DNA of 64,000 nt from contig WEDG01001090.1 of assembly GCA_017591395.1 (NCBI GenBank), positions 186,001 through 250,000 on the forward strand. The letters are read 5' to 3'. The stretch comes from Schistocephalus solidus (Eukaryota; Platyhelminthes; Cestoda; Diphyllobothriidea; Diphyllobothriidae). The translations under genes and the position numbers were made by a program. The notes beneath the pieces are model-generated. The model worked only from the letters and a program-made list of their open reading frames with translations, was not told where the DNA came from and searched no databases. Shown here in pieces: positions 60,872-64,000 of the stretch; within the stretch, counting starts at the first letter, position 1; every line of letters begins with the position of its first letter.

Positions 60872-61924
60872 GTATTAGCCTTGAAAAGCATCACATTTGG
60901 ATAAGGATCTGGTAAAGCATCTTTGAATGGCTTCTATCTACACACCTTGGTGACACCGTGAGTGTTCGCATCAGTGGAGCCTGGTGGCCTCAGTCCATAT
61001 GATCTATGAACGTTCTCCCTTGGTTTGAACCGCAACGGACGGAGGAAGATCTGGGGGGATATTTCTGTCTTTAAAATCACTCGGCGGACTCTGCAATCAG
61101 CAAGGGAGTGTCTGGCTGCATCCTGCACACTTCGGTGATGATCAAGGTGAGGTCCGCGACGCCCCCGTTGGACACTCCCCCCAAGGGCGACAGTTTTTTC
61201 TCCTAAATATCAGCGGGATTTTTTTTCACTGTCTGCCCCTGTGTAACAAATGTTCTACTCCGTTGGCTCATATAAGTTGGCCTCGCCAATAAACCGAGAT
61301 ACCATATAGCGAATTCAAAGGTAGCTCACCTATAGCTCCCTTAAATATACTGTTTCTGATACTGATACTACCATATGGCCGCATGTGCCGCATTTGTTAA
61401 GAGTGTGCATTCTCAATAACCTCTGTCTTGCCCTGAGCTGGTCACCGTGGCGGTGCAGCACATTTACTGCGCGCGTAATAGGGACGATGTGCATGCAGTA
61501 TAAACACAGCTGCGAACAGTTTTCTGTTTCCCCATCTCGCAAATCATGCTGGTTTGCAGGTAATATAGGAAAGAGCCTTTTAAACATTTAATTTGGAGAG
61601 TGTCATTAATCATTCAAATGGACGCTGTATGCGCAACGGAACGATTTTGCAAAAATCGGTGAACAAATAAATATGAATAGTACATATTTTTAATGAGGTT
61701 AATGAGAACACTGTAGTTAGACGCCTGCATTTAGCGGACATACTGGTAAAGTGGATGAAATAAAAATCAATTTGGGCGACCAGTGAAAAACAGTTTCCAG
61801 AAATCAAGGTGCTCTTTTGGAAACATAGAATGAAATTTCCGAATTTCTGTTCGAATGAGTTTTCCGATCGTGCACAGTACATCAATTCCCAGTCGATGTT
61901 TAGAGAGTTTAAATCCCCAAGTAT

Positions 61925-62345
61925 TATACGTGCTTGACATGACAGTTTTGCTCTACCTCCGAGAGAAGTGCTTCGTCCGTGCCCACCAACTCTATCAAGG
62001 GTCTCTGTACGAAGGCCTTATGGAGGTCCAGTTGGTTTAGTTCTTTCAATTCACAACTAAGTATTTCGCAAAATGTGTTCCTATTTAGTGAGGACCCATC
62101 CAGGACGAAGTCAATACTATCTCGTATAAATATTGTGATTCCCCTCCCCTAGGCAAGTTTCGAGCCCCGTGGACAAGCTGAAATCTGCCCAGCCTGAATG
62201 CTGCGTCTGCGATCTGCTCATTTAATTATGTTTCAGTCAGAGCTATGAAGTCAGGTTGCAAATGGTCCACGGCCAGTTTGAGTTAATCCATTTTTGTTGA
62301 ATGGTGTCTGCATATTTGTGCACCTAATTGTCATCTTCTTTAGTT
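61925..62345 (-). mobile_element. LINE endonuclease fragment (CR1-like)
   Basis: The minus strand reads PDFIALTET, stop, LNEQIADAAFRLGRFQLVHG, then ITIFIRDSIDFVLDGSSLNR and CEILSCELKEL. This is the front of an APE-type endonuclease: the ALTETWL block and the surface-loop block. An in-frame stop replaces W in the TETW motif. Confidence 0.7.
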
Positions 62346-63054
62346 CTGTCAAACTCTGGACCTTGTAGATTCTTTCTTTCGCCTGACGATTATTGCCTGT
62401 TAATTTCGGAAGATATATCCAGCACCCTGTCTGGGTTAAAATCTACAGGCATTTGTTGGGACTGCTGACTAGGGTGGTTACCATCAATTGAAGCGGATGA
62501 TGCCATAGAAACCGGCACCCGTTTTTGCGATTTTGTTGTGGACCATTTTAAATTTAAGTTCTCCCTCAATCTGACGTCTTTGTAAATTCTATTTACTAGT
62601 GTCCTAATTTTCCTCCAATTGGTGGGAGGTTAGTCATGCTGAAAAGACACTCCACAATGGTGGTTTCATAGCCCTGACCTTCGAGCCAATATTAGATCCA
62701 CCTGCTGTTTTCTTTCCAACCTGATTTTCAATGGTCCTGGTTGCACCTCATTTATGTCAGGCCCCAATCGGAAGAAAAAATGACATGTAAGGGAAAAACC
62801 TCAGTCTGCATCCGGCTTTTTATATTGACGGAGGGTTGACTTATGGCCTTTTTACTTCCCATATTACTGTGTTTAAATTACTCTTCATCAGTGAGCCAGT
62901 AGGCATTTGTACAATTTAAATTTGTATTTTACTTGTTCACCTAACCTTTAGGTAAGCTTGTTTGAATGTACTAAAATACACACAAAAAAATTGACTCACA
63001 ACTGGTAATCTCCTGTTTTCATTGCCACATGTCATCAACTCTTTCTTAATTGTG

Positions 63055-63925
63055 AAAATCTGCCTCAATTATTTGCAGCTGATTGCAGCGATCGATCTTC
63101 ATTCATCGATCGTATTCCACCGGATGTAATATCAATCAAGCTGCTGGCCATGCTGATCGTCCTTGGTATATAGTATTATGGATCTAGTGCAGACATAATT
63201 ACAACCCTCAATAAACTTGCTACCTAAGAGGGTCACGTTTTCGTAAGGCGACATTCTAACTTACCTCTGTCGTTTTTATCGCCCATTTGTCATTTTGTAG
63301 TCAAGACACACATTTCCTCACTGTACAAGTTAGTTCTTAGTAGTTTCAATGTTTTTTGCTCTACAAGCCTGATGGTTAATTTTCAGACATCACTTTGGCT
63401 AGCTTAAACAGCGCAAACACTTCTGACCCTCCGTTAATTCGAATAGCCCCCGAGAGCCTGACTTTAGGCTATTGGCATTCAGGTCTGTCGATACGTTTCG
63501 CGCGGCTATGATGAACGTCTTTACACCTTTAGTTCGCTGTTTACCATGACCTGTTCTACTTTGAGCTCGATGGAAATGCATTGGGCATACTATGGCGATC
63601 TTCGTGGCGCTGGTGATACCTCAAGATTACTGCTTGTCGATCTTGATTGTACTGATCTCTCTCAATTACTTGCAGTCAATCGCAACGATTGATCTTCATT
63701 TCTCGATTGCATTCTACTGATCACCGTCTCAATTGAACTGCTGATTCTGCTCCTCATCCTTGATGCATAGCTTTCTGTATCTAGCTCAGAGTTCATTACA
63801 AATCCTCAACAACACTCGCTATCTAGAAGCTGCGTTTTTCGTGAGTCTGCATTCTAACAATCCTCTGAAATTTTTGCTGCTCCTTTTGTCGTTTGTAGTT
63901 TACAAACAATTCTCCACTTCGCGTT
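63055..63925. repeat. Diverged direct repeat, period about 595 bp
   Basis: 63060-63330 and 63650-63925 share collinear blocks: CTCAATTA.TTGCAG, GATCTTCATT, CGATTGCATTC against CGATCGTATTC, TCCTTG, and TTTGT...GTTTGTAGT-like ends. The right end is close to the window edge, so the array may continue. Confidence 0.6.
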
Positions 63926-64000
63926 AATTTTTTTTGTACACCTCGGTTATTAGCAGTTTCGACCCTCATCTACACTACAAGGTCAGAGTTGGGGTTAAGT

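Overview
The window reads as a gene-poor, repeat-rich animal nuclear genome, most likely a parasitic flatworm and probably a diphyllobothriidean tapeworm (Spirometra, Dibothriocephalus or Schistocephalus type). The host call rests on three things: non-LTR retrotransposons whose reverse transcriptase ends in tapeworm-style C2H2 fingers, a mix of very short (39-49 nt) and multi-kb introns, and abundant tRNA-derived SINEs and Penelope-like elements. This is recognition from memory and could not be checked by a search.

Three spliced genes can be reconstructed with matching splice phases. (1) 12650-17548 (+) is an RNF103/KF-1-like, ER-membrane RING-H2 ubiquitin ligase in three exons, 1132 codons. 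(2) 26514-36309 (+) is TAF11, the histone-fold TFIID subunit, in four exons, 251 codons. (3) 56773-52032 (-) is uroporphyrinogen-III synthase (UROS, haem pathway); at least six exons are seen, the 5' end is not found, and one conserved block appears absent. Weaker genic signals are the last exon of a GFA-like zinc protein at 51466-51731 (+), which converges on UROS; the 3' exons of an unidentified gene at 1903-2466 (+) followed by AATAAA; and an isolated terminal exon at 9897-10103 (-).

Most of the rest is mobile DNA. 4.4-7.1 kb and 11.0 kb hold decayed LINE fragments, with a possible integrase relic at 11.3-11.6 kb. 8.4-9.0 kb and 34.3-34.9 kb hold two copies of a non-autonomous inverted-repeat transposon with 8-bp target duplications. 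24.0-27.4 kb holds SINEs, a nested insertion and a Penelope-like element between (AT)n tracts. 37.4-41.5 kb holds head-to-head SINE pairs and a tandem 690-bp repeat. 41.6-47.7 kb holds a nearly complete but broken LINE plus an older copy. 58.2-62.4 kb holds CR1-like LINE pieces, and 63.0-63.9 kb a diverged direct repeat.

The three genes do not form a pathway: one acts in transcription initiation, one in ER protein turnover and one in tetrapyrrole synthesis. They share an architecture of compact exons inside introns loaded with transposons. No virus, CRISPR array, rRNA or functional tRNA was seen.
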